Origin: Pegea sp. RAD2-039
Taxonomy: Eukaryota > Chordata > Thaliacea > Salpida > Salpidae
Assembly: GCA_034620365.1 (NCBI GenBank)
Contig: JAQGEQ010000048.1
Span: 1,488,001 to 1,552,000, forward strand
DNA length: 64,000 nt
Direction: 5' to 3'
Of this stretch, positions 27,401 to 42,400 are shown in pieces (the stretch's first letter is position 1; the number at the start of each line of letters is the position of its first letter). Position numbers and translations under genes: made by a program. Under the pieces are notes generated by a model. That model had not been told where the DNA came from and made no database searches. It worked only from the letters and a program-made list of their open reading frames with translations.

Positions 27401-30400
27401 TCAAATATATTATACAAAAATTCGGTATTTAACTTATTAGTAAAATCCAATTTGTAAAATTTTAGGTAAGCTTAACTCAGTATACCGGTGGATACAGTTT
27501 GGAATGGCTTCTTGATAAATACATTGGACAGCCAGAAAAGCTTTTACAGGCCATCCAAAATACTGCTCAACTGAAAGGAAGTACTAATACTTACACTGCT
27601 TTTAATCTTACAGTTCAAAGATATCTTAATGAGGAAGATCCTGGAAGACGGCCAAATGTGCCTCTGACTTTAATTCTGATAACTGATGGAAGAGCTAAGG
27701 TTTGTATAATCAAATATTTACTTATATAAATTTCAATTAAAAAATATTTTCCTCATTTATGATAAAATTTGTTTCATAAAACTTGAAAAAAAAATCATTT
27801 AATTTTCTGATTACAATTTCTTGACGATATTTTTCACGTTAATAATTGTAACTCAGGATGTCGAAAAACATGATTTAGCAATGGAAACGAGACAAAAAAT
27901 GCAAATTGAATCGTTTAAAGAAGGAAGCACTTTTAATATTGTATCGATTGGAATTGAACTTGCTCTAAGAGATCACTATGAAATCATTGAAATTGCAAGT
28001 GATGATCATCATGTGTTCTTTGCCGAACATTGGTCAGATCTAGCAGATTTAGTTCCTGAGGTTTCAAATAGCATCTGCTTGGAAGCAGAAGCTAACTGTA
28101 AGTACTTTTATACTTAATTCTTAAAATTTAACTTTATTTTTCTATCTTTATTTACTGACAAGCAAGTATGATATGTAAGCCAGCGATTCTTATTTAATTG
28201 CGTGTATAGCACAAAAATTGTATGAAATAACAAGTCGGGTCCGACTTACGACATCATTGTAGTAAAAAGTAGCAATAAAGTAGTAGGAAAAAATGGTTTT
28301 GAAGACAAATCTTACTCTTAAGTCAAGAGGGTGCTTACGAGATGTGTAATTATGTGCAGCAAAGAACTTGTCGACTAAGGAAGAACTGAGATATTTATTA
28401 ATAATTTTACTATAATCGAAACTAGTAATTTCCGTGAAACTATTTCCTAGATTATTAATTCAGTTGTTTTCGTACAGATTGTCATATGAAAGAACCGACT
28501 GATGTTGTTTTTATTTTGATGGGATATGACTTTGAATCACCAACTAGTTTTTACATACCTTGGCTAACTGAGCTTTCCTCTCAGTTTATTATTGATGATT
28601 CTCTCACCAAGGTTCATTAACCACTTAAAAAAATTATTAAGAATAGTTTACATACCACTAAAATGCTATTTTATCTAAATAATGTCCAGTTCTTTGTAAC
28701 CTTTGAAATATTTTGTCACCAGATTGAAGTAGCCTTATTTAGCGACGATGTCTATTACACCTTACCTCATGGAATAAGCTTTGGAGATTACTCTGATAAG
28801 AAAACTCTACAAGAAAAGATAAAATTACTTGAAGATTCAAACTTTGGTATGGAACTAATTGACAGTTTTGAAGCCGCCTTAAGTCAAAAAACTTTGGGTT
28901 AGTGTTTTACTCAATTTCAACATCTTAGAAAAGCTGGTTTGAAATAATTCCTTAGCAGTTAAGTAGCTTAATTTTTGATAAATTTTGTAAACCGTTTTGA
29001 TAGAAAATTTGGGTGTTCGAAAAAATTCACGAAAAGTTGTAATTGCTGTGATGTCTGAAACATCTGAAGATTTTCCCAACAAATTTGATGATGATACAAC
29101 CTTGGTTGTAATTCCTTTGACTGAATTTACAAGTGCTGCAAATTACACATCGTACCTCGAAAATACTGTAGAGCTGGATAATTTTATATTTCTTCACAAT
29201 TTAACTGCGTTGCAGGCTACTATACCAAAATTGAAAGAAGTTATCTGTACAGGTAAATGATATACTGTAGTAGTTTGCTTAAATTAGCTTATTCTAAGCA
29301 TAATAAGACAATCTATGAAACACCTTTATAACAACACCTGAAATATTTTATTGATTGCTTTAGTTAGGAAACTTTTCAGTTAGGCATAAAAAGTGTTATA
29401 AATTAATAGAAAATTGAAAGTATTTATACCTGCAAAATCATTATGAAACTCTTTGCAAAAGCTAAAATATAATTTTTAAATTACTTTTATCATACAGAAC
29501 CTATTAAGCCGTCTACATCTGAAGCTACTACACCAAGTAAGATTTATAGTGAACAAACCTAAACAAAACTTGTTTCCATCAAAAGTCATTTCGTCCAAAT
29601 TTAACCATACCTTTTAATTAGAGATTTTGAATGTTTTTTTTTAGTATTTAATAAAAACATATTTATGAATAAACTGAAAAATTTTATAAAGAAAAACAAA
29701 CAACTGTACAACCGACACCAGCTACAAGTGAATCAACACCGACTACAAGTAAATTAACACCAACTACAAGTCGACCAACACCAGCTACAAGCGGACCGAC
29801 GTCAGCTACAGTTGGACCAACACCAGCTACAAGCGCTCCAACACCAGCTACAAGTGGACCAACATCAGCTACAAGTGGACCAATACCAGCTACAAGTGGA
29901 CCAATACCAGCTACTGGTGGACCAACACCAGATACGAGTGGACCAACACCAGCTACGAGTGGACCAACACCAGCTTCAAGTGCTCCAACACCAGCTATAA
30001 GTGGACCAACATCAGCTACAAGTGGACCAATACCAGCTACAAGTGGACCAACTCCAGCTACAGGTGGACCAACACCAGATACGAGTGGACCAACACCAGC
30101 TACAAGCGCTCCAACACCAGCTACAAGTGGACCAACATCAGCTACGAGTGGACCAATACCAGCTACAGGTGGACCAACACCAGATACGAGTGGACCAACA
30201 CCAGATACGAGTGGACCAACACCAGCTACGAGTGGACCAACACCAGCTACAAGTGGACCAACATCAACAACAATTAAAGTACTGTCAACAACAGATTCAG
30301 GTAGGTTTAACTTTAATTTGAGCTTCAATATATAATCTTGATTTCACATTTTAATTTCAGAATTAAACAAAATAATTTATAAAATTATTTCTTGATAAAA

Positions 30401-33400
30401 ACTGTTTTAATAGTATTCAGGCAAAAAACCTTTTATTGAGTAACTATCTAAACAAACTATCCTAGTTAATTTGTTTATATATTTGATAAATGCTTATTTA
30501 ATTATACAGAAGTAACAACTGAAGGCCGATTCATCAAAGGTATGTTTGGTAATTCAAATGAACTTACTTCCAAACTTTGGGTAGTCATTATTTTCAGTTT
30601 ATAAAGAATTAGATAAGAGATTTTTCATCTATTTTGTAAATTTTGATAATTGAAAAATTTCTAGATTATTCTCTATGAAAACTGAATCTAAACTTTGAAT
30701 GATTATTTATATGATTAATTTATTGACTTCTAATTTATTATTTTATTTTATTAGACCGATGGAAGAAGCGATACAAACGTAAAAATCTTGATTTTCATAC
30801 TTTTGTTGCTATTTAAACTAATAAGCTTTTGTAGTAGTTCTTGTTACAAACTTAAATCTTATTCCAATATTCAAATATAAAAAATGAAACTATTTTTTGT
30901 AAGAGAAGTTAGTAATAAAAAAGTGTTTCAACTTAATCTGTAATATTGATTGTATTCAATTTATTGACATTTTTTCTAGCCCCATCCGTTTGTAAGCGAG
31001 ATGTTATCTTCTTAATGGATACAACTGTTTCGATAAGCGATGAAGAATATGATACCTTAAAAACCTTTATTAAAAATACCACGAGCTATTTTGATTTTAA
31101 AGCTGATGCTTTAAGAGTAAGTAATTTTTGTTTGTAGGTTTTGTGGCTAACAGTTTTTGTTAGTTGCATCTGTTGATATAACAGACTATGTAAAAGTTAT
31201 TTATTTTTTGTAAAAGGTTTTTTTCTATCTTTTTGTAATAAATGATTTTAGTAAAGAAAACATTATTTGTAACCAGTAGGCGATTTCATTTAGAAAATAT
31301 AAGTAGTATAATTGTTATGACTGTTTAACTAGGTAAGTGTGGTTCAATATGCAAGCACAGAGCAAATTGAATGGGACCTCGGAGAGCATAAAAAGGATCA
31401 AAAGGGACTTAATGAAGCAATATTGAGCTTAAATCGTGTGGATGGAAGAACATTCACTTATTCAGCAATCACAAATGTTCTCAAGCGAGAGTTAGAGGAG
31501 CTAGATTATGGACGCAGATTTGATGTTCCACTAATTCTGGTTCTTATAACAGATGGACATGCAAAGGTTTGAGCTTAAAGTGTGAAGGTTTTTTCTATAA
31601 AGTGTACATAAAAGTTAGATGATAATAACTTAATAATCGAGTGAGAATTTATCTTTTAATTATCTATTTTTTAATGAAGTTAGAAATTTCTTAATTCAGT
31701 AAGATATTTTACAAATTAATTTTTAGGATGATGAAAATCGTGAAGAAGCTCTTATTAAGCAGCGTGAAATATTAAATAAAACTTTGCAAGAAGGCTCAAA
31801 CTTTTTTACTATCACTGTTGGTATTGGTGATGCCAATGTTGATCAACTTGAGGAACTTTCAACTGGTAAAAATAATAGCTTATATATAGACAGCGTAGAA
31901 AATATCTACGATTTACTTCCTGAGCTTTCTGAAAAGTTTTGCAGGCACCCTCAGAATGATTGTAAGTTTTTATTACTTTTATAGATTTTATTTTTTTAAT
32001 TCATGGTTTTATCAGACTGCGAAGACATGCCTAAGACAGATGTGATTATTGTTGTGGATGGTTTCACAGAAACAAAAGAAGATGAAGTTGAAGACATAAA
32101 AGAGTTTGTGAAAGACCTTTCTCGTAAATTTGTCATTGATAAAAACCACACTCAGGTATTATAACACAATCAAAATATAATCATTAACGTTTCACAATTC
32201 AACTTTGAAACTTAATAGGTCGGTTTATATGTGGTCGGTGATAAGTTGTACACTAAATCCCCTTCTGCGATTGAGCTCGGAGAAGAGCAAGGTTTAAAAG
32301 ATTTAACAGACAAAATTAACCAGCTTAAGCCTCTAACAACTAAAGCTTACCAAAAACCACAAATATTCCAACAGAGTCTTAACGAACAACTTTTAAGTAA
32401 GATCACTTTTACTATTTGTTATTTCTACAATCAACTTTTTTCGTTTTCAATTATACTTGTATTTCGAAAAAATAATTGATAAAACTTCTAAAGTTGATTT
32501 TTAATTTCTGAAAGTCTCAGTGTTGTTTGTATATTTATTATTTAAAAAATACTATTGTAAGATTATATTTTTAACTCCGATTATAATTATTTTGACGTTT
32601 TATTTTAAATTTAATAACGAGTATACTATGTATAGTTAACAAAATATATTTTCAAATGTTTCAGTTGACGGAGGGTCATTAGAAAGTACTCGCAGGGTGG
32701 TTGTTTTGGTAATTACATCACCTTTGAATGAAAATTTAGTCACAAAAGATCTTGATTCTGATACAAAATTAGTTGTTGTTTCGGTTGATGAAGCAGCTAA
32801 AACGCAAATCGAAGACTTAGAAACAGAAAATTTTTGTTCAATTAGAAATTCAAGAGATTTAGCAGGATGTGTTGACGCAGTAGCATCAAGTGTCTGTACA
32901 GGTTTGTCTAGTCTATTTTTTTTTAACTTTTCAGTGACATCATTATAAGCAATTTTAAAATAGTTTTCCACTAAAAAATTATCTTTATTTGTAACACAAG
33001 TATTAAATGTTTTTAACAGCTGGCTTGCTAGAAGAAACCACTACAACAGTAGAAAGTAATTTTTTCTATTTTACAAATTCCCAGTAGTAAAATTAAAAGC
33101 TCTAAATTAAATCTTGTAATTTTGTCCAAGGTGTGACATCAACTTCACCGAAAACCTCTGGACCAACATCAGTACCAACAACAGCTTCAGATGCTACAAC
33201 ACTACCACCAGAAACTACGACTACTCCTTCAGTTTGCGATGATAGAGTAGATCTAACTTTTATTGTAGACGAAGTTTATCTTTACGGAACTACACAAGAT
33301 GGTGCAGTTTCATTGAATTTGTTTTTCGAAAATGCCATCAACCCTTTGACTATTGATGAAAAAGCAATAAAAGTAAGATTGACAAGTTTTATAATGAAAA

Positions 33401-36400
33401 AGTTTTTTTGACTTTGTTTAAAATTTGCTTATATCTTTTACAATAAGTTATTAGAACAAAGTACAAAGATTTTCTTAAACTTATAACTAACGGTAAAGCT
33501 GTAATAATTTAATTACAGGTTTCTATATATACGATGGATGAAAGTAGAATCAGACCTTTTGTTCACTATCAAACAGCTTTACAAACAAAGGATAGTTTAC
33601 TTGATCGTATTGCAACAGACATAAGAGATACTATGAATCTACAAAATCAATTTGAGGACAGTTCTCTTCAAACTGATAATCTTATAAGCGAGTCATTGAG
33701 TCTATTGCAAGAAAGTTCTGCAAAAAAAATTATCATTGTAAGTTGATAATCCAATCTCTTTCATCCTGTCTTTTTATTTTTGCTAGAACTATATAATAAA
33801 TCAAAATCTGGAAAAAAAGATTAAGAAATGTCATCAATACGACTACAAATAAAAATTATAACTTTAATAAATATCAAACGATTTATTACGAGCAACTAGA
33901 AGAACGATATGTAAATGATAAATTTAATATCAAATATTTAATATGCTTTGTAAAAAACAGATGCTGACAAACAGAAAACTGAATAGACCAAGTCATGAGA
34001 CAATGACAAACCTTTACTCAAGTGATACAACATTTGCTATCTTTGCCAATGATGAAGTATCAGCAACCTCTTCAGCCCGAACACTCGTGTCTCATCCAAG
34101 CTTGTTTATTCCGGTTGTTGGAACAACAGGTTTGGCTGATGCAGGAAAGAAAGTTTTACAAATTGTATGTGGAGATTTACCTGAGCCAGAAGGAAATGTT
34201 GAGCTTGTTTGTAAAGATGAAATGGAAGCTGATGTGATTCTAGTTGTTGATTCAACAACTCATTCATCTGATGAATACCCAGCTGTAACAGATCTTGCAA
34301 TACTTCTGACTAATGCCTTAGATGTAGACGACGAAAATGTTCGAGTAGCACTAGTTGTACATAAGGATGATAAGGAACCTGTTGTGTATCTGCCTTCTGA
34401 AGAGGCTACAATAGAAGATATTTTGATAAATGAAAAGTATCAAGAGTCTGAAGATACAGATTCTAAGTTTCCTTTAGAGTCAACGCTTGAATACATTACG
34501 CGAGAACCTGTTTTACCTCGAAGTTATACACCAAGATCAAAAGTTGTTGTAACAATCACAGGGAGAGAAATAAAGTTTTCTGAAGAACTACGTGATGTTG
34601 TTAACAAGATGGGAGATGATAATATTACAAATGTCTTAGTATCTCCTAATAGTGAAGAAGTTGAGGATTTGATACAAGGAAGAGATTTTGCCCGCGGATT
34701 CGATGTAGACAAAAATGCTGGCCCACAAGCTATTTTCAACAAAACAAATGAGATTTTGAATGTGATATGTAATTCACCAGAGCGTCCTCTTAGTGAAGAT
34801 ATTTGTGAAGCTGAAGTTGAAATTGCATTCGTTGTTGATGGTGATTTGTTTGATGATGTAGAACGAAAAAGTGATGTAGAAGACTTTTTTAAAAAGATAC
34901 AGGCAAGCATTGGGTTTGGTTCAAAGACTCCCAGTATTTTTACAACAAAACCAAATAGTCTTCAATTAGATGAGAACTATGTTATAAAGGAAGTAGCTGA
35001 AATAAGTGAAAACTTTCCTGGTGTTGAGGCTATAAGAAATGCAGCTTCAGAACTTATCAATGTTAACTCTGAGGCAAGACGAGTTATAGTGTCCTTATCA
35101 TCACGTCCAAGTGACTCTGATGGTTTTGAAGCTTTAATAAATCTATTAAAGACTCAAAAGATCACTGTAATATCTTTGCAAGTTGAAAACGATTACTTCC
35201 TTCCATTAATTGAAGAAGAAAATATTTTGAATTCCCACTTAGTTACTGAAAACTCAAAATTAGTTGATGGTGTCTCGGAGGTTGTTTCGATTGCCTGTGC
35301 TCCAATTGTTCCTAAAAGTGTATATGAAATTGAGCCAAACAAAACTTATGTATGCTCAGCTGGTGATGTCACCTTCTTATATGATGTCGCTTTATTTTAT
35401 CCCGCACAACATTCTCGGGCAATAACAGCGTACATAACACATGCAATACGACTAATTGCAAATAGTACGTTAGTAGAAGCTACAATGTTTAGAGGTATCA
35501 TTTTTGGTGCGAGCTCTAATCTAGAGTTTGAAGTTTCGGCTGGAAATAAGTTAGGTTTGAGCGAGCTTGATAATACTTTTGGAACTTTTAATCGAGACTC
35601 TATTGAAAGTAATCCACCAAATGCTGGTGAATCTTTAAGGGATGCTATTGGGTTAGGTTCATCTATTAATAAAACAGTCATCCTTTTAATTGGTAGAAAC
35701 AGCCACGATGATTTAGCTGAAGCAGTTAAGGAAGCAGAAGACGCTGGAGTTAATGTGATCACTTTGTATATTGGTGATGTTGAGTTTGAAAATATATACG
35801 AAGAAACAAATACATCAAGATCATTTTCAGTTAAGCGTGTTTCTGATTTGGAAAATCTTCAGTATAATCTTCTTGAAAATATTTGCAGTAGATACGATTT
35901 TAGCGATTTCTTGATAAGTCCAGGTCCTTTGATTAAGCCAGAAAGACCTTGTGAAAGCGATATTGTGTTTGTAATTGATGATTTGATAACTCATTCAAGA
36001 AGAGGCGTACGATCTGTTAATAGATTTCTTAAACATGTCTCAATTATGTTATCGTTAGATGGTTCGGAACATATTCGTGTGGGGATTATACGATTTGGAA
36101 AGAAAGCTTTTTACTTAACAAATAAATTAATTAGCAACTATCAAGATTTCCTTAATGTTCTTGGGAGAAAACTTCGAATGAAAACTGCAACAAAGCCACT
36201 GAATTTCCATCCTGCTTTAGATAAAGCAAGCAAAATGTTAAATGACCCTAATAGAAGAAGATTAGTAGTGTTCATAGCCAAACGAAGTAGTACTTTGACG
36301 TTGCTACCTGGTGATTTGATGTCCAGCAAAATGAACAATATTTTTGTTACATCAGTTGTAACAAACGATGCTTCTTCAATACCACTGGACAGACTTACAA

Positions 36401-39400
36401 ATATTGGAAACTACGTTAATGCTGAAAGGTAAAAAAGCTTATGAGGATAAAAAAATGCTTTTATTAATTTAACTGCTTAAGATATTCATAAAAATTAAAT
36501 TGATTCTCGTTTAATCCAATCGTTTAAGCCAAATTTAATATTTACAGGGTTGCAAGTTTACCAAAATTTTCAAAACAATTTGCTGAGTTAGTTTACCAGG
36601 ATATTTGTGAATATGATGAATATTTGACTACCACTACTGTTCCTGATGTCACTGCTACTGAAGTCACTACTACTGAAGTTCCATTATTTCCAACACCAAA
36701 ACCACAATGTTCTTTACCGATGGATATTGTATTTCTAATTGATAAACGTGCAGTAACAACTACTAGTGCTTTAAACACAGTAAAAGCGTTTATTCAAACT
36801 GTTCTCAAGAAAGTTGATGTAAAGGTAATTTTGGGTTTGCTGAAAAAATTTATATTTTTTAGTTTTGTTTCAAGTTAAGCAAAAAATCAATAGGCATTCT
36901 AGATCAAAAGCAATGAAACCGAAGTTGCTTTACAAAATTATTTCTTTTAAATCTTTTTCAAAACTATTTCTCATCATAATTATTTTTTGATATTAAGAAA
37001 ACTGGTGTATGTATTTATTTTTTTTAATTTTATTTTTAGCAACAACTTGAATTTAAAATTATATCAAAAGTATAGTTTACTTTACAAATATTACCATATA
37101 AATATCTTCCACTACATTTTAATTGAACAAAACTTGTAAAGAACCCGCTTGATACTACAATTGATTATTTTAATTACATTATTTCTATTTTTTGGCATTA
37201 TTTGGTCAAATATGAAGTCTAATAAGTATAAAGCAAATAGCTAAAAAATTTGATTGCTTCAAAACTAGAATTTAATTTACTTGCACAAAAACAAAGCTTG
37301 TTATCAAACTGTTTTTATTTTAGACAAGTCGTACTCGGTTTGCAGCAGTTGAGTATGGAACCTTACCGCAACAAGTTATCCAATTTCAAGACAGCGACAG
37401 TTTGAAAACTGCTGAACAAAATGTTGACTCGCTAAAGATTTTACCAAGCTCTCCAGACCAAGAAACAAATATTTTCTCTGCTCTTGATTTTAGTGTAAAC
37501 GTTTTACTTACTGGGGAAGAGGTGCGACCTGACGTTGCAAAGTCGGTTGTAGTGATTGTAGAGCCAAAATCAGAAGAAGAACTCAATGATATAGAACGTG
37601 CAGTTGAAAAATACTCACCGATAGCTCAAATACTGTCTGTGAAGCCTGATGAGTTAGATATCTCAACTACAGTTGAAGTATCACAGAAGCTATGTGAAAA
37701 TGCATTTTTGACAACTACTCGATCACCTACAACTGTTATATCATCAAGTACGTAAAAATTCTTGAACAAATGATTCCATTTCATAATCTGTATAAATCGA
37801 TCAAATACTTACTAAAATTGTTCTACAGCTACTGATGAACCAAAAACAGTTGTAGATTCTACTTCAATTCCTCCTGAAACTACTCCTCAACCTTACCCTG
37901 AAACTAGTAAGAGCTTGTATAAGACAAATTGAAAATTATTGATCTCATATATTTAAAAAAAATTCTAACTCATTAATTTTAAACTAATGTAGAACATTTT
38001 TAGTATGCACACGTTGATTTAATTCAGTAAATTAAATCTATAGTATAAACATTTTAAGGAAGTTTTACTGAAACTTTATTTGATAAATGTATTTTTTAGC
38101 ATTTTTACACACAACCACGAAAATGACAGCATCGACTGCTCTACGTAAGTTACTCTATCTCACTAATCACTTATTATTAAAAGCAAATAATTATGTGTGA
38201 GCTCTTTTAATTTGTATTAAACAGAAATTTAGCATTTTTCTAATACTTTTAAATAATTTACTTTAATAAAAGCTATCATAAATGCTCTTAAATCAGCTAC
38301 TTTACCAACAACAACAACAACAAAACCAGCCAGCTGTAACATTCGTGCGGATATAATCTTCTTGGTTGATGAAGAAATTTTATTTGAGAACAATCAAGTA
38401 GGAAAAGAAGCACTAACAATATATCTCACTGATGCACTTGATGAGATTGAAGTTTCACCAAGTGGAAGTCATGTAATTTGAAAAGATATAAATTAAACTA
38501 TCAATTTTACTCTTAAACTTCCATTTTTAGGTATCTTTACTTACAATTTCAAATGGGGCATTAAAACCAATAATTGAGTATCCAGCTTCAAAAGAAAACA
38601 TAGTAGATAGTTTGGGAAGTATCAATCTTGTAAAATCAACTCAATTGTCCCAAACTATTGACACTGATCAAATGATCAGAGATGCTTTCAACTTGCTTCA
38701 ACTTGATAACGAAGTTACAAAGAGTTTTATTAACGTAAGAAAAAAATACTTTTGAATAAACTATTCATAACTAAACAATAACAAAATTTAATAGAAATAC
38801 AGATAAGTCAATTAACTAAGAATAGAAAAATATGAAAAAATCTAAATTATCAAGTAATCGAATACACAATAAATTGAAAAAATTACATGCTTCCTATAAT
38901 ACAGGTGGTAACTAAGAGAGAGCTTGAACAATCTAGCAAAGAGATACTAAATCAAATTTACGATACTGATGTTACAATTTCTGTCTTTGCCAATGATGAA
39001 GTATCAGCAACCTCTTCAGCCCGAACACTCGTGTCTCATCCAAGCTTGTTTATTCCTGTTGTTGGAACAACAGGTTTGGCTGATGCAGGAAAGAAAGTTT
39101 TACAAATTGTATGTGGAGATTTACCTGAGCCAGAAGGAAATGTCGAGCTTGTTTGTAAAGATGAAATGGAAGCTGATGTGATTCTAGTTGTTGATTCAAC
39201 AACTCATTCATCTGATGAGTACCCAGCTGTAACAGATCTTGCAATACTTCTAACTAATGCCTTAGATGTAGACGACGAAAATGTTCGAGTAGCACTAGTT
39301 GTACATAAGGATGATAAGGAACCTGTTGTGTATCTGCCTTCTGAAGATGCTACAATAGAAGATATTTTAATAAATGAAAAGTATCAAGAGCCTGAAGATA

Positions 39401-42400
39401 CAGATTCTAAGTTTCCTTTAGAGTCAACGCTTGAATACATTACGCGAGAACCTGTTTTACCTCGAAGTTATACACCAAGATCAAAAGTTGTTGTAACAAT
39501 CACAGGGAGAGAAATAAAGTTTTCTGAAGAACTACGTGATGTTGTTAACAAGATGGGAGATGATAATATTACAAATGTCTTAGTATCTCCTAATAGTGAA
39601 GAAGTTGAGGATTTGATACAAGGAAGAGATTTTGCCCGCGGATTCGATGTAGACAAAAATGCTGGCCCACAAGCTATTTTCAACAAAACAAATGAGATTT
39701 TGAATGTGATATGTAATTCACCAGAGCGTCCTCTTAGTGAAGATATTTGTGAAGCTGAAGTTGAAATTGCATTCGTTGTTGATGGTGATTTGTTTGATGA
39801 TGTAGAACGAAAAAGTGATGTAGAAGACTTTTTTAAAAAGATACAGGCAAGCATTGGGTTTGGTTCAAAGACTCCCAGTATTTTTACAACAAAACCAAAT
39901 AGTCTTCAATTAGATGAGAACTATGTTATAAAGGAAGTAGCTGAAATAAGTGAAAACTTTCCTGGTGTTGAGGCTATAAGAAATGCAGCTTCAGAACTTA
40001 TCAATGTTAACTCTGAGGCAAGACGAGTTATAGTGTCCTTATCATCACGTCCAAGTGACTCTGGTGGAATTGAAAATCTTTTTTATCAACTTAAACTTCA
40101 AAAGATTTCTTTAATTGCCATCAAAGTTGGTATAGAGTTTTTCTTACCTGAGACTTCTATAGATGTAAATTATAACGAAATTTCAATTACTGATAGTGAT
40201 TATCTATTAGATGGAATGTCTGAAGTGTTATCAATTGCCTGTGCTCCAATAGTCCCTAAAGATATTTATGAAATTGTGCCAAACAAAACTTACTCATGTC
40301 CTGCTGGTGATGTTACATTTTTGTATGATGTGTCATTGTTCAGTCCTGAGAGAGATTACCGAGCTGTAACATCGTTTATTAAGCGCTCAATGAGGTTGAT
40401 GGGATATGACAGTAGCTTTTTAAGAGCGTCATCATTTACTGGAATTAGCTATGGTGCATCAGCTCATGAAGAGTTTTCAGTTTCAGCGAATGACAAAATA
40501 ACTTTAAACCACATTGAAAATTTGTTAGATGAAGTTGATCGTGACTCAATTGTCAGTAATCCACCAAATGTTGGAAAAGCATTACGTTATGCTACATTCA
40601 GTGATAAGCCAACAGACTTGGTTATTCTTATTATAGGCAGGAATAGTTTTGACAACTTAATTGATGCAATAACTGCAGCCAATCAAACCGGGGTCACTGT
40701 AGTAACTGTTTACATTGGAAATGCTGAGTTTGAAAATAGAAAACTATTATCTACGATACCTTATGGAAGTTTACCAGCAAAAAGAATTGAAGATCTAAAA
40801 ATGCTTGAGTATGAATTGCTTGAACTTATTTGCAAAGAATCTGAAAAGCCTGTTGAAGAACAACCAACAGGTCCTCGAAGTGTACCCAGACAACCGTGCA
40901 AGACAGATATATTATTCGTTGTTGATGATATCTACTTTCATAAACGCATTGGCATCAAATTTTTACGTTCATATCTGAATGTTATGATAGATGCACTACG
41001 ATTAGATGATGAAAACATGAGAGTAGGGTTGTTGAGCTTTGGTAAAAAGTATAAAAATATGTTTCGTAAATTTGTATCTAGTAAACAGCAGTTCAAAAAC
41101 AGTATTCGATTTTATCTTAAACCAAAAACTGCTTCAAAACCTTTATCATTTACCCGAGCTCTTGATAAAGCAAATGCAACATTCAATGCTGACCAAAGAG
41201 AGAACACAACGAAACTAGTCATCTTTCTTCTCGCTCGAAAGCCTCGAAAGCTGCTGACTCGTCAACGCCTGAAAGAAGAACGCGAAAAGGGAATATTTGT
41301 AGCTTCAATAACAGCAGGCGACGCGAGCTCAATACCGAAACGTAATCTTGTCAATATCGGCTCACCAGTTGATGTTAAAAGGTGATTAATTAAAATTGAA
41401 TATTAGATAAACATAGAAATGCTGATCTATTCCTAATATTTGTAATCTTGTTTACATTTTAGAATCAAGTATCTTCACTATTATGTAAGAGAAACGGCAT
41501 CAATTATTTGGTCGGATATTTGTCAATATGAACCAAACATACAACCGGAAGAACCACCTGTAGATCCTACTCTTATACCACCTGAAGATAAGCTCTGTGA
41601 AAAACCAATGGATATAGTTTTTCTAATTAGTAGAAGGGTAATGACAACACATCAATCTGTAAGGTCTATTCGAGCTTTTATGAAGCAAATGGTTTTAAAA
41701 ATGAACATCAAGGTAAAAAATATCAAATGATTCAAAGAATTGAAAACTCTTATCTTAAAATAACGATTGTTTTAAGTTTCATTTAGACTTTATGATTTGT
41801 TGGTGACATGATGTAAACATCTAAAAATATTTATATTTCAGATTAATGGTACAAGGTTTGCAGTGGTTCAATATGGGGCAGCTCCTGTTGAGATCTTCGG
41901 ACTACTTGAGAGTGTTGATGATGTAGATGCTCGCTTTAATATCGACTCACTTCCAGTAGTTCCATCAGCTCCTGAAGATAAAATTAAACTTATTCCGGCT
42001 CTCGATTTTGTATCCAATGACATTCTATTGAGCGATAGCGTCATTCAATCAGTACCTAAGGCAGTTGTCATCATCGACGAAGACTCTTTGGATGATGATG
42101 TAGATGAGCTTGAAATAAAGATTGAAGAACTTTCAGATTTAGGAATACATTTTTTCACTGAAGATATCAAAGATTTAAATCTTACCAATTCTAAGAACTT
42201 AAGAGATAATCTTTGCAACCTTTCACCTCCACCAACAACACCAAGTCCTATTACAACAACTGGTTAGGAATTTTGTAAATATTCTGAATAGGCTGACCGA
42301 ATAGTTTGACTTTAAGAACACTTATTTTAGAGAGTTAGTACGAGTTAAAATAATCTTTTTTATTATTGCGGTATTAAAACTGAAAATTTCATTTTTAAAA

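Noticed and set aside
26034..30265. Regular repeats as a CRISPR array
   Set aside because: Units are contiguous with no spacers, coding, and lie in an intron-bearing animal gene.
29684..30328. − strand open frame of 214 codons over the second minisatellite
   Set aside because: Shadow of the repeat; no splice sites, start context or recognisable domain.
34524..39854. Reverse-strand open frames of 121–128 codons in the B cassettes
   Set aside because: They are antisense to strongly supported vWA coding sequence, and the matching pair at offset 4944 simply reflects the converted tract.
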